Shown here in pieces: positions 1-12,230 of a stretch of 64,000 bases of DNA (positions within the stretch are counted from its first letter, which is position 1; each line of letters opens with the position of its first letter). The notes under the pieces were generated by a model. That model saw only the letters and a list, made by a program, of their open reading frames with translations. It did no database searches and was not told where the DNA came from. This DNA is from Cichorium intybus (lineage: Eukaryota; Streptophyta; Magnoliopsida; Asterales; Asteraceae), in the NCBI GenBank assembly GCA_023525715.1, contig CM042010.1:69156894-69220893 (forward strand). The letters run 5' to 3'. The position numbers were made by a program, and so were the translations under genes.

Positions 1-1162
1 TTTAAAGTTATTACATATAAAAAATCTAAACAATTTTTTTTTAATATGAAATAGTCTAATATCATTCATCAAACTGGAACTCGTCGATCTTTGGACGAAC
101 TTGCATTTTTCTTTTAAAAAAGCCATAAATAGTTGCTTGTTTTTTCATGTTATCGTATACTACATAACATAATTAACTAATAGTCAACAAATAATCTAAT
201 GAAATAGTCGTTCACATTTATCTACAACAATTATAATTATACTTCAATAATAATATAAAATTAACTAATGATTATTAGAAATAAAAATTGAACAACTAAC
301 ATATCCTAATATACATTTAACATTCTTAACAACTAATATAAATGCTTAACAACTGAAGTATACAATATGTAAATTGCATCTGTAATTTCGTGGACATAGA
401 AAAATGAGTTTTAAGTTTTAATTATTATGTGAATATTTTATGTCATTAAAGTACATAGAATAGAGTTGCAGGTGTGTACCGTGTAGACTTTTAAAACCAA
501 TTTCACAAAAAAAATTCAAAAGCAAAGCAATAGCTCCCTAGCCTTCCTTATCTCTTTCTTCTTTCATCATATATCATTGTAAAAAGGCTAAAAGCAAGCA
601 AAAAGAAAATCGGAGAAACAAGAAGCTAAAGGCAAGCCGCAAGCAAAAAGCAAATCGAAGAAACAAGAACTAAGAAATACTTACGGTGATGACCTCAAGA
701 ACAAATTAGAGATCCGCCGACCACAAATCTAGAGTGGAGAGACGAAGACGAAGAACAGACAAATCACAAAGAGCGAAAAAAACGTCCAACACTATTTTTA
801 CTTTCCGGTGAGAAGCTTTTTAACTTTCCGATGAGCTTTTCCGGTAAGCGGTTATTTCCGGCAACAATATTCTCTATTTTAGGGTTTGACGTTTTTTGAC
901 ATGTAGTAATTGTAAATATAATAGCTTTTTTTATAGAGTTTTAGTTTCCATATAAACGGATTTTATTAAGATTATCTTTGATTTTTTTCGGATTTATTGT
1001 TGATAAATTATTTGATTTTCCTAATTTTTAGTTACCTATGACTACGATTCTTGTTTTGTTTGGATCTTTAGGATAGATTACTCCGATAAAATTGTGTTCC
1101 TTGAGATATATTTGTGGGTGTGTACTGAAACGGGGGCCCAAAGAAAGAGGTCTATTAAATCA

Positions 1163-1166
<4 letters not shown>
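1..1166. other. AT-rich DNA without a recognisable gene
   Basis: I see no sustained coding frame and no retroelement motif here. Positions 520-870 are richer in C and T and contain several TTCCGG words, which could be an old promoter or 5' UTR, but nothing downstream supports a transcript. Confidence 0.4.

Positions 1167-1206
<40 letters not shown>
1167..1206. repeat. (TA)n microsatellite, about 40 bp
   Basis: An uninterrupted run of about twenty TA dinucleotides is read directly. Tyr-Ile peptides predicted across it are an artefact. Confidence 0.95.
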
Positions 1207-1210
<4 letters not shown>

Positions 1211-2149
1211 GGCCTTCTAACTAAAAAAAGCTGGGAGGGCCAGCCCTTCTTAGTTCCGCCTCTGCTTCGGATGGTGATGAACATAAATTGGATGAGATGG
1301 AACTGAAATCGGAACAGTGATGACGTGAATTGAATCGGACATGAAAATGGAATTCATCGCCGAAGGGTTGGTTGCCTTCGGTGATCACTGGTGCTGAGAA
1401 GAAGGAAAACAAACTATAGCAATCAGAAACATTGGAGAAGAAGGTAGACTTCGAATGGAACAAATTGAAGAAATTGGTGCAATCAGATGAAAAGAAGAAG
1501 GAATAGATGAAATCGAAGAGAGAGAACGCAGAAGCAAGTTGTGGGTTGCTGCCTTCGTTTGTTAGCTGTGTGGTTTGAACTGATAAAGATGATGCATACG
1601 AAGGGGATGATGTAGATGCGAAGGGAAGACAGTGAAAATAGGATACGCAGACAGCGGATGGTATACGATTGCATTGTTGACTTCAAAAGTCAACATATCA
1701 CACAAATTCGAACCTATTTCTAAAACCATCGGACCCTAGCCCACTTCTTTCATTCGGACCCATAATAAACCCAATTGGATCCTACCAGCCCAACCTTTAA
1801 CTTGGATCAGACCCCTTTTAGCCCAACTTAAAACAAATTTGAAGCCAATACACAAAAACCCATTCGAAGCCCATTTTAGACAAATCCGAACCCAAAATTT
1901 TAACTAAAACCGAACCCCCATTTGTAAAATTTCAGACCCCCACTCTAAACAAAATCAAAACCCCACATTAAACAATTTTTTTTTGTTATCAACGATGATC
2001 AAGAACGGATGAACAACACAAGAAAATTTTTGAATTCCATTATTCATAGTTTTTTAAAAAGAAAATGTAGAATTTTTGGGCGATTCATGAATACGCTCAA
2101 GTCGAGGGGGAGTTTTTATGGAATTTTCCCGTTTGAGCGCATTTTCATT
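1207..2149. other. Unassigned repeat-like sequence
   Basis: The stretch 1228-1264 reads on the minus strand as CAGAGGCGGAACTAAG..., like the ends of some plant DNA transposons, but no partner end or target duplication was found. A perfect inverted repeat with arms TGTTGACTT and AAGTCAACA lies at 1675-1695. Positions 1700-1990 are rich in GACCC and CCCAA words, like a decayed LTR. A purine tract, GAGGGGGAG, lies near 2104. No element could be closed. Confidence 0.3.
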
Positions 2150-2600
2150 TGTTAGGACCTAAAATTGATGGTTTATGCTTGGCATTAAAATGCTCAAATC
2201 AAGATTTAGAGGGCTGCTTGGCGTTTTCAGTCTGGGCCAAAAACCAGGGGGTTCTCGGTTGTAACGGACCAAAATCATTCTGATTTCCGTGGGCTGGGCT
2301 TATCGTTTTCGGTAGGCTTTTCTATGTGGGCTTAGGGTTTCATACGTAGGGTATTTACGGCTCCTTGTAGCCGTCATTAGGTTGGTTGGTTGCTTTGGAA
2401 TCTGTGCCTAGCTAGAGAGAAAATTTTGTCATTCAAGCAATCAAGAATCTTGTGTACCTGACCTTGTTTAATCAAAAGGTGTGCATTGAAGGTTTAATCT
2501 CCTTTGTTCTTATTGTTTTGATTCGATTCATTCATTGGGATTCTACACCATTGAATGTTTGATTGATACCTTGTGAGATCTAGTGAGTGTTTGGACCACA
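2150..2600 (+). repeat. 5' LTR of element A
   Basis: It begins TGTTAGGACC and ends GGACCACA, immediately before the primer-binding site. It shares the TTTCGGT/ACCGAAA words and the closing segment (CACCATTGAATG, GATTGATACC) with the LTRs of elements B, M and E. Length is 451 bp, close to the 437-485 bp of those relatives. Confidence 0.85.
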
Positions 2601-2602
2601 AT

Positions 2603-2614
2603 TGGTATCAGAGC
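2603..2614 (+). other. Primer-binding site (initiator tRNA-Met) of A
   Basis: TGGTATCAGAGC is complementary to the 3' end of plant initiator tRNA-Met, the usual primer of Copia elements. It lies two bases after the LTR. Confidence 0.9.
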
Positions 2615-3153
2615 CTCAAAACATTTTTTTGGGTGTTTTGCTATCAATCTATTCAAAACCTTTTCTTGGATCTTGGTGTTCTTGGAGATTTTGGAGGTTT
2701 TTGGGTGTTCTTGGAGATTTTTGGACTGTTTTTTATCGATATTATTCTTGGTGTTCTACATTTTTCTTAGCAAAAATCGAGTTTTGATCCATAAAGTTCG
2801 TGTTTTTCACCAAAAACGGCATTTCTGGATCTGGGTGGCGATTTCGGTCCAGTTCTGGTGATTTCGATGGCGGCGTAAACTTCTAGGTTTGGGTTTGGTC
2901 GATTTTGGTCGTTAAGTGGGTTTTCGGTCGGCCCGAATTATGTTTTCGGTGTATCTATTAGGGTTTCTGGTGGTTTTCGGTTAACTCTTGAGCTTTCGGC
3001 AGAAATCCTTGTTTTCGGTTCTAGTTTTCAGTGTATTTAAGTGTTCGGTTGAGGATTTCGGTCAAGAACCTGGTTTTCGGTCTAAGGTTGTCGATCCAGT
3101 CAGAAGCATTTTATTGCGTTTGGTCAAGGATTTTCACTCATTTCGCATTTCGA
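2615..3153 (+). repeat. Leader of A, an array of TTTCGGT words
   Basis: Between the primer site and the gag start codon, TTTCGGT or a one-base variant recurs more than a dozen times at irregular spacing (for example 2843, 2916, 2945, 2979, 2995). The stretch has no useful open frame. Leaders of B, M and E share the habit. Confidence 0.65.
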
Positions 3154-4401
3154 ATGGAGTTGGCTACTACCACTATGCAACACGATCTCGATTCAGTTAT
3201 GGGTACGATCATCCGCATTCCACTATTGTTAACCGCTGAAGGGTTTTCGGAATGGAAATTCCGATTTGAAAAATACCTAAAAATGAAAGACAACAAAATA
3301 TGGAGAAGCATGGTGAGAGGTCCAGTTTAAATTACAATTACTCTTGAAAATGGTACCGTGATTGAAAAGGCACAAGAAACTTACACTGATGAAGAGTTTG
3401 ATTTGACTGAAAATGATGATCAAGCTCTTGCCACTCTCACGATGGCTTTATCCCTAGACATTGCTCAAGGATTCAGAGAATACACGTCTGCTAAGGCCTT
3501 ATGGGAAGCACTGATCAAAGTGTATGAAGGCAACGAGGACATGAAGCAGAGTAGACAAGATCTTCTTCGATAGAGATTCAACATGTTTAATCATGTACTT
3601 GGGGAGACTTTGGAAATTCAATTACAGCGTTTTACCACACTCAATACCGAGATGAGTACTGCTAGAATTGTGTTGTCTAAGTCTGAGATTAACAAGAAGA
3701 TGTTAAGATCTCTTCCTAGAAATTGGGACATGAACGTGTCGGTGATCAAGAAAACTAAGGATCTAAACAGACTATATCTTGCTGAAATTATGGCTATCAT
3801 CAAAGCTTGTGATATGGATGATAAGCAAAGAGAAATCAATCATGTCAATTCCTATCAGTCTGCCAACCTGGGTGCCTCTACCAATAGTGCATTTTCTGCT
3901 CTTCCAGCATAACAAGCTTCTTCTTCCTCCAGTGTACCAATGGCAGATCCAGCTCCTATTGCTCCTAGCCCTTTCTCTCAATCAACTTCTTCAGTTCCAG
4001 TTGTTCGCAAGGGAGCTGAAGAAAACTTGGCTATGATGGCTGGACTTATGAACTGTTACAATGCTCTCGTTGCTGGCGAGCTTGTTCAGCCGGTCTTGAT
4101 TGGAGATCTTGATCAAATTCACCCCGACGATGTTAAGGAAATGGAAATTTCCTGGCATATTGCTATGGCAGTATTCAGGGCAAAAACGTTTACTCAACAG
4201 ATGGGTAGAAACAACTGGGGAGCAAATGGAGATAAGAAGGTGGGATTCAACAAGACCAAGCTTCAGTGCTACAAGTGTCACGAGCTGGGACATTTTGCTC
4301 GTGAGTGCACCAAGCCTAGAGTGGAGAATGGAAACACTGAAAGGAATCTGGTGCCGATTGGAACAAATCGTGAAGCTCCTCAAAATACAGAAAGGTTTTA
4401 G
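3154..4401 (+). pseudogene. gag: gag of element A (N-terminal half only)
   Basis: One reading frame from the ATG at 3154 encodes a Copia gag. It has an N-terminal segment with the wording FSEWKFRFEKYLKMKD, a helical UBN2-like middle (IAQGFREYTSAKALWEAL), a Ser/Pro-rich linker and one CCHC zinc knuckle, CYKCHELGHFAREC (C-X2-C-X4-H-X4-C), at 4267-4308 that would bind RNA. The frame never shifts but carries nonsense codons at 3328, 3571 and 3910. It ends at 4399-4401, just after the knuckle, where element B continues into a coiled coil and second knuckle. The phrase GTGCCGATTGGAACA occurs twice around the break (about 4353 and 4402), suggesting microhomology at the deletion. Copia gag identity is secure; the gene is dead. 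Confidence 0.85.
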
Positions 4402-4481
4402 TGCCGATTGGAACAATTTCGTCTGCAGTGCACAATCAAAGCCAAGATCAAGACAGAGCTCGAAGACAAACGAAAGCATTA

Positions 4482-4540
4482 AACCAAGGGGGAGATTGTT
4501 GGGTCATAATTTTTTATGGTTTATTCATTTAAGTGTCTTT
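4482..4540 (+). repeat. Polypurine tract and 3' LTR stub of A
   Basis: AACCAAGGGGGAGATTG is followed at 4497 by TGTTGGGTCATAAT, the start of a 3' LTR. The LTR match fades by about 4535-4540, after which the sequence reads as the reverse complement of the family's 3' noncoding region. Confidence 0.75.
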
Positions 4541-4915
4541 GACGATAACTAACGCTTCATGAAACGTACAATGACCAAAAATCCTGTGGGTCACAGAGTC
4601 ATAAAAACCCTTCTCGCCGCAGTTGTTCAAGGACCTAGCCTTGGCTCAGAAGGAGACTACTCGCAATATATGTGTGAATGCAGAGGAACGTACTGCGATT
4701 GATTGAGTATCCGAAGAACTACTCGTGGCCGTTTAATTTTGGCCCCTGCATATCCTTGATCAAAGATCTCAATGCAGTTAACAAGTTAACTTGGCTCTTG
4801 GCGAGACGTTCAATGGTATCTAAATCTCTACAGAGTGTACCATCCTGGTGCCAATTAGGGTTCTGGTGAAGTGTTGGGGTCTCACAGCTATTGTGGTATA
4901 TAATAGTGATCACCG
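4541..4915 (-). other. Distal 3' noncoding region of element B
   Basis: The reverse complement is collinear with 25650-25990 (element M) and 45720-46080 (element E), including shared words GAGCCAAGGCTGG and AAGTTAACTTG. Joined to 12934 after removal of C, it restores the sequence seen in M and E. Confidence 0.85.
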
Positions 4916-5618
4916 TGTTGGATTAGGTGTCTAAGCCATGACTAATAATTTGTATTTACCTAATTAATAGAAGAAAAGTCCATTTGGGTTGCCCTCATAG
5001 CTGGAGGTTTGATAGAAAGTTCGGTAGAGAGAAAGATTGGTTTATTATGGGATTAATAAATCAGTAGAAATAAAAGATATGGTTTGTTAATATATTAAAG
5101 TGATAATATATTAATTAGAAAATATATTGATTGATTAATAATTAATCAGAAATTAATTGGATTAATTTATGTGGCATTAATTAGATTAATCCGGAGGTCA
5201 GGGATTAAAGTCGTACAAATTCAATAGTTGAATTGCGGCGCGCGGCGCGCAAACTACTTGGCCGCGGCGCGCGTACAGATAATCCGAAAATTGGGCTGCG
5301 GCTAGGGTTTTTAGCTTTGCCACTTGGTTCCCTATAAATAGGGAACCCTAGACCTCATTATTGCTTGCTCATTCTATAATTCTCTCCGGAATTTTCGTCC
5401 ACCCTCTGGATCCCTGGGTGTGATCTCATTTGAGGCAGGACACTTGTGCTGCTTAGCTTCATGATTAAAACTAAAGGTTAGTTTTTATGATTTATTCTTT
5501 TAGTTAATTTTTGTTTGGCCTTTAGGAATTAGTTACATGTTCAAATAAGAAAACATAGATCTTTTCTAGGTTGCATGTGAACTTAAGGTTTTAGTTCATG
5601 GTTGCGGAAAACCTTTCA
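4916..5618 (+). repeat. 5' LTR of element C
   Basis: It begins TGTTGGATTAGG and ends AAAACCTTTCA. It contains an AT-rich first third, a GCGCGC-rich patch (5234-5272), a TATA box inside a palindrome (5326-5347) and a CT-rich segment. The 3' copy has the same length and about ten substitutions. Confidence 0.95.
5333..5340 (+). promoter_or_regulatory. TATA box of the C 5' LTR
   Basis: TATAAATA sits in a perfect inverted repeat with arms GGTTCCCTA and TAGGGAACC separated by TAAA (5326-5347). The following CTCATTATTGCTTGC is a plausible transcription start area. Promoter activity is inferred from position only. Confidence 0.7.
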
Positions 5619-5619
5619 G

Positions 5620-5631
5620 TGGTATCAGAGC
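5620..5631 (+). other. Primer-binding site (initiator tRNA-Met) of C
   Basis: TGGTATCAGAGC follows the 5' LTR after one base. Confidence 0.9.
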
Positions 5632-6504
5632 GTTTGGTTGTTTTCTTATTGAATTGCTGTAATAGTTTTCCTAATATTAGGGTTTAAAGTTTATAAATCC
5701 TTTGGGCCTGATTTTGTTTTTGGGGTTTAGGGTTTTCGAAACCCTAGCCCCTTCCCCCTTCTTTTTCGATTTTCTGCTTAGGGTTTAGAAGGCTTTCTAT
5801 TTTTGGTAACTTTAATTGTTTAATTAAATAGATAACCTTAAACCCAGTTTGTTTGAATTTGATAATTAGGGGTTTAAGATAGGTTTAAATTGATTTGATT
5901 AATTTGGAAAAACCTATCTACATTTGAATTAATTTAATTAATTGTTTAATTAAAAGATAATTCAAGGGATTTAATTTAATTTTGATTTAATGGTTAAATT
6001 TTGAAAATTAAAGGATAAATCCTAAAATATTTTAAAAGGTTTAAAATATCTAGATTTAATTAATTTAATTAATAGTTTAATTAAAAGATAAATTAAATCC
6101 AATTAAAGGTTTAATTTAATTTGAAATTTAATAGTTAAATTTCAGGAAATTAAAAGATAAACCAGGAACATTTTAAAAAGGTTTAAAATACATCTTATAT
6201 ATATTATTAAAAGTTAATACTATATGTATAAGATAAATTGGTTAGTCAAATCATTAGTAGGCCTCATTCACGAAGCTGGTCTATAAAGTGGGTATAAGGA
6301 GACTGCCTATAAAATGGCGGTCTAATGAGTGTTCACTCTCACCCACCGCTCGCCTGATCAGTGGAGGGTCGTTAGCCGAACAGTTTTGATAGGACCGCTT
6401 AATCATTAAAAGTATAATGATCAAAGTACTAGAACCCGTACAAGAATTCCCAATCTAGTTACTTTAGAAAAAATGTGAATTTGATGCTAACCCATGAAAT
6501 TGCA

Positions 6505-6582
6505 CATTGCACTTTATGAAACGTTGGTGGAGCATGTGTGGGTTACCGGCACACCAATGGGGGTTCATAAAGAGTGGCAATG
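6505..6582 (+). other. Hairpin 1 of four with a shared core
   Basis: Three stem blocks are perfectly complementary: CATTGC (6505) with GCAATG (6577), CTTTATGAA (6512) with TTCATAAAG (6564), and TTGGTG (6524) with CACCAA (6552). They enclose the 22-nt core 6530-6551, GAGCATGTGTGG then GTTACCGGCA. Confidence 0.85.
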
Positions 6583-6589
6583 GGTTTCT

Positions 6590-6659
6590 CGGGTGTTATC
6601 ATTGTTGATGGAGCGTGTGTGGTTAACCGGCACATCAATTTGAGATGGTAATTGACCCG
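6590..6659 (+). other. Hairpin 2 of four with a shared core
   Basis: Stem blocks are CGGGT (6590) with ACCCG (6655), TTATCAT (6596) with ATGGTAA (6645, one G-T pair), and TTGATG (6605) with CATCAA (6633). They enclose the core 6611-6632. It starts eight bases after hairpin 1. Confidence 0.85.
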
Positions 6660-7432
6660 GAGAGTACCAAGCTAATTTGCATGGTTATTCACACCCGGTT
6701 TATGATCCTCGGCATCCCAGTCACAAACGGTGGGGCATATCCGAGATTAAACATGCCATTGAACAGTTCAATGAATCTCACAGATCTAGGAATTTCATAA
6801 GACTGAAATTGATAAAAGTTATCTACCTTAATGACCACTGTGTTGTGACTACGGCATCCCTCTTCACAGCATAGTTGGGGTATTTTGGATCCTAGCCTTG
6901 TTAAATAATATATAATGGGTAATTATTTAAAAGGATTAATTAAACGAATAAATTCAAATTTTATATATGTCTGAAGAAAATGTCATTCTCCTCCTTCTCC
7001 TCCTTCACCCATTACTGAGAGCTTCAGAAAGCACCTGTTTAGTATGGTAAGGCTGACTGGCCTGAACTATGTGATATGGTTTTGTAATTAGAGAATAATT
7101 CTTAGTTTTGCTGGCGAACCATATCCGACTGAGTGTCCGCTCCCAAACATGGCATCACACAGCAGCTTGTGATGAGCATGACTCCTTGACTGTTGAATCC
7201 AAGGAAGTTCGTTGCCTTATGCTATTGATCATTAACCCCGAGTTCCGCAGGGATTTAGAATTCCTGGGGTCTGATAAGTTAGCACAGCTAGTTCAGGAAA
7301 GGTTCTGTGAACTGGTTGAATAAAGGGAACGAACTAGGATCTTCAAAGAGCTTGAAGTTGCAAGCTAGAAGGAAGTAGCACCAGTTTGCGTGTTCCCGAG
7401 ATTGAGGGATACATAGGCAAACAGTATAAAAC

Positions 7433-8136
<704 letters not shown>

Positions 8137-8489
8137 TATAAAACTGGTTTCCCTTTGGGATCGGGAGTTAAGCATTAGCTCAACTCGCTGATCTGTTCAT
8201 CCAGATGAACAGAAAGGGTAACCGGATAAGACAATCGTGGAAGTGCATTCAATGTCGACTCTGTATGAATCGTTCATGGAGAAGCATAGTTCCATTAATT
8301 CAGCTGCTTCAGGATTGAGTCCGGTATTAAGGTGCATCAAGAAATGATCCAGATCGTCTGGACCAATTGTTCGATATTTCAAACTGGGAATCCACAAGGT
8401 GGGACACAATCACGGAGAGATTGAAAAAATGCTCCAAAGCCAAACCGTTTGGTAAACTCATAAATATCTTAGAATTCAGAACACCTGAT

Positions 8490-8618
8490 CCTCATTTCCT
8501 TGATACAGGATGTGTTTCACACATTTGCTCTGTATGCACGAACTCTGAAGGATGCGAGATGGTGTCGCACAAGATGATATTCGGATTGGATCTGGAGCTC
8601 GTGCGGTTTTTGAGTTAA
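8490..8618 (+). pseudogene. Copia protease remnant in element C
   Basis: LDTGCVSHIC at 8499-8528 resembles the aspartic protease start (DTGCxSHIC) of one Copia group, with the candidate catalytic Asp at 8502-8504. A few codons on, homology shifts frame (G-S-G-A-R-A-V near 8595, like the usual GNGARA continuation). Only this fragment survives. Confidence 0.55.
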
Positions 8619-10143
8619 GCTAGATATTTGTTCTTGTTATTAGTTTATAGATACATACGACATGGATTCGCATAGTACATTGTTCTGAGGATAATTCTAG
8701 TTTAATGATTTTTTTTTTGAAACATGATTGTTTTAACTGTCCTCGAAATGTTGTGTGAATGTGTTGATGACGTAAATGGTAATAACTTGAATGTTGATAC
8801 ATCCAATGGGATTGGATTTGTAAATTGTGTTCTTTATGATTGTTAAAGTGAATTTTATGAGAATCACTTCAACCAAAGGTCTATGAATCATTTGACTTAG
8901 AGTCACATGATGAATTGAGTGCTTAATAAAATTAATTGTGGCAAGAAAGGAATCGCCCAAAGATCCAATGGATAGGATTTTGGAATCAGTTGACTTGGAG
9001 TCAGGTGATGATTGCATGTCTTGAACAATATTAACAAAGTCATAAATTTACATGGAGATGTAAGAGACCTTAAGATTTGGGCAACAGACACATAAGTTAA
9101 TGTGTATTGCTAGAATCCTCGAACAGAACACGATTAGTTATGCTTCAAAATATTTGCCAAATAGTTTGACAAATATGGCTTCGCTTATCGGAATAAGTGA
9201 TTGATTGGAACCTTGAAGTGTTCAAGGATTTCAAAGGAAGTATAAGATCAACAGAACCTGAGTAACAACATAGACTGAGAAAATGTTTCACAGTTTATCG
9301 TCTTCCAAGAACACTAATGGTTATAATGTGTCTTAGGGAAGATGATGGAGCATTGATCGAAATAGTTTTGATCCTCGGTGTATAAGATACACTGGATACA
9401 TTTCCGACTAATATTTCAATGAATTGAATATTCAACCAGTCAGACCGCAGAAGCCATATTCCGACCACATCTTAGACTAAGTAGGTTATGTTGACACTGT
9501 CTGAAATGTAAAGCTGGGATTGTCCCACTAGTACATAGAAAGTCCAGGGTTATGTAGCATACGTCTGAATCTCATGACAAGCCTGAAACTAATCAGCAAT
9601 GTCGTTTCATTGGCCACTCCGGTTATCCTTTGAAAGAAGAGTACTTTTAGAAAGAACTAAAGTTCTAAGAAAACAGTGGGAGTAAGAATAATCCTGAATG
9701 AGTTCAGGGTTTAGCCGAGTGAAAGAACCTTTTAGTCACCACTGGGACTTGACCAGGAATTAGATTCCTGTTAAACCTGACATACCCTCTCTTCGCTTGA
9801 CTAGTAGTTATTGTCACTGTCATAAGGAGTTATGATTTGGGTGATATACCGGGTAGTGGTAAAACACTAAAGATGGTACGGATAAGTAATCCAACTGCTG
9901 GAAGCATTGGCGAGCCCAGTTACTACCAAATAAGAGAACCTTACCGCGAGACACAGTCTATGTGACAGTTTGATTGATCTTTACAACTGGTCTAGGAACC
10001 AGTGGGAGTAATTGAATCATCAAAAGAAGGAACATAGAAATGTACTTACAGAACATCTGGTTGAATGAGTCATCACTTGGAGTCAAGCAATTGATTCTGA
10101 GAGAAGCACTCTCAGTAGAAGATGTAATCCGAGAGGATTCTGC

Positions 10144-10220
10144 GTGGCATAGTGTGAGTCGTTAGTGGAGCGTGTGTGGTTTACCGGCACACTAATAGGG
10201 ACTCACATAGAGCATGCCAC
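10144..10220 (+). other. Hairpin 3 of four with a shared core
   Basis: Stem blocks are GTGGCAT (10144) with ATGCCAC (10214), TGTGAGTC (10153) with GACTCACA (10200), and TTAGTG (10162) with CACTAA (10190). All are perfect, around the core 10168-10189. Confidence 0.85.
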
Positions 10221-10259
10221 TACAAAAGGTACATGGTCTCGAGATTCGTCCCATGGGCA

Positions 10260-10420
10260 TCTCGCAAGAAAGGATATTCGGATTCTTAAAATAGGCCAAA
10301 AGGTTTGGATTTTGTGAATAGCCTGAAAGATTTCCTTTAATATGTCGGAAAGGTTTGGATTTCGGTTTCGCAAAATGTGCCATAAGTTCTGGATTTTGTG
10401 AATATCCCGAAAGAGTCATA
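10260..10420. repeat. Short degenerate direct repeats in C
   Basis: The phrase GGTTTGGATTTTGTGAATA...CCTGAAAGA recurs about 75 bp later as GTTCTGGATTTTGTGAATA...CCCGAAAGA, with a third partial copy between. A 15-bp direct repeat, GGACGTGGTGCTATA, also occurs twice at 11039-11068. Confidence 0.6.
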
Positions 10421-11084
10421 TAACGGTGTCAAAGCCAGTGGGAGTATCGTTGTTATCTACTATCATTGTATGTGGGTTACATACTGGTTCTAGGAAACGT
10501 CTCTTATCATTACAAAGTGTAATGACTTGGTGTTAAGAAACGGTTCGCTATGAAAGACTTTAAGAGATACAACATACTTAGGTGGTTGAGAACATCTATT
10601 AGATAGATCAGAATTCTGCCAATATGATCTTGATGAGATTCAAGATGCATAACCCCAGGAATGGAGTTTCCTGTGATTGCAAAGTGTAATGAATTGGCAT
10701 GAAAGAAACAAAGAAGGTGCAGCATGCTCACGTAGCTCATAGACATCTATCAGATAGGAAATGGTTTCCGGAAATCATGACACAAGGATTATTGGTAATC
10801 TTAGGATTCCGAAAGGGTTTGGAATGAGATTACATCAGGTTCCACGAGCCTCTTGGACCAATCAGAAGTGTTATGAACATACCCTGATGACTTGATGCTT
10901 AGAGCATGGTAAGTTAGTTTCAGGATATGACCTGGCTGAGAGTACTGTTTGGATTTTGAACACACGTGAGAAATCATTGGGAAATGATTAGGGTGGACGA
11001 TTTGAAAGGAGTTTCAAATCAGTAATTGGTTACACCAGGACGTGGTGCTATAGGACGTGGTGCTATAGGACTTCATGGTTAAAG

Positions 11085-11146
11085 AATTTCGTTGGTTTCT
11101 GATGGAGCGCGTGTGGTTCACCGGCACATCATGACACCTCGAAATT
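11085..11146 (+). other. Hairpin 4 of four with a shared core
   Basis: Stem blocks are AATTTCG (11085) with CGAAATT (11140) and TGATG (11100) with CATCA (11127). A partly paired middle (GGT with ACC) lies between them. The core is 11105-11126. Confidence 0.8.
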
Positions 11147-12230
11147 GTCTTAGGGTATAGTCGTGTAGACTAAAGACCCGAGAACCATGGGCAGTCACGG
11201 TACACATCACCAGAATGGAGTTGTGAGAGAGAATGACAAAATGACAAATTGAGATATCATCGGAAGAGTATCCGATAGGATCATCTACAATAAAGTGTAT
11301 AAGTGTTAGACACTTGGATACATAAAAAGAGTGAAAAGGTCATAGACATTGATATGAAAGGCTTGAATTGAAAGTTTAAAAGAGAATAAGAAACCGATAA
11401 TAGTTATGATAAATCCGACTTGGTGATTACCTCGTGGAGACTTGGTAATAAGCAGGAGTAGCTGCCAGTCAGATTTTATGTTTCGCTTTTGCATGTTTTA
11501 CTTCCTGAATAATTGGATTATTCAAATATCCACAGTCGTTCATACTCTTTGGGAGTAAGTATGAAGGAAGACTGTCATGAATTGGTTTGTAGATTGTCTA
11601 AGGAGTTAGACATAGCAATAAGATTGCTGCAACGTTCATGAGTACTTGGAAATGGAGATTTGAGTATTGGATAAACCCGCACTCAATGGATTGCTTCATG
11701 GATTATATCACGAGCAATGTTGAGACGATAATATCTTATGGTCTTAAAGTTGAGAGATATGAGTTATAATTTTCAAGGCGGTTGTTCATTGATAGTACGA
11801 AAACGCATCGGTAACTCGGTGTTATAAAACGTGCTGTTGTGAGTGATTTGTCGGGTAAAAGATATAACATATTAGTCGAAGCTTATTCGTCCCTTGACCC
11901 AGACGGGAAACAGATATCTGTTGGCCATTCGATGATTTTGAAGTTGACTGAAGCGCTGGCCAGCCAGGACTAAATTGATTCGTTCAATTAGAAGTCTAAA
12001 AGTCATAAGCAAAATCGGAAATCGGGAAACAGTGTGTCAGACAGAGATTGATCACAATCCATGTCTCATGTCTGAAAATATCTTGTTGGACGGAGGATCA
12101 TCTGATCACTTATCTGTGGACAGAACTGGCTAGGTCAGAGTTCGGTAGCAGTTTCTAGGAAGCTACAATTTGCTGATTAATTAGAGGTTAAATTGGTAAT
12201 TATAGTCATAGACTTATCCAAGTGGGAGAC

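Larger units (their letters stand above)
2150..4540 (+). mobile_element. Copia-type LTR element A, internally deleted and 3' truncated
   Basis: Order seen: 5' LTR (2150-2600), tRNA-Met primer site, long leader, the N-terminal half of gag, then directly the pre-PPT tail, purine tract and about 40 bp of 3' LTR. Everything between the first gag zinc knuckle and the tail (second gag half, protease, integrase, reverse transcriptase) is missing. The 3' LTR stops about 40 bp in, where inverted element B sequence begins. No target duplication could be found, because the right end is lost. LTR, leader and gag match element B, so A and B belong to one family. Confidence 0.8.

Noticed and set aside
1221..1686. 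Two small minus-strand ORFs (80 and 67 codons) as a possible host gene
   Set aside because: Composition and Ser/Phe/Leu-rich content look random. No start context, intron signals or domain support, and they lie in repeat-like DNA.
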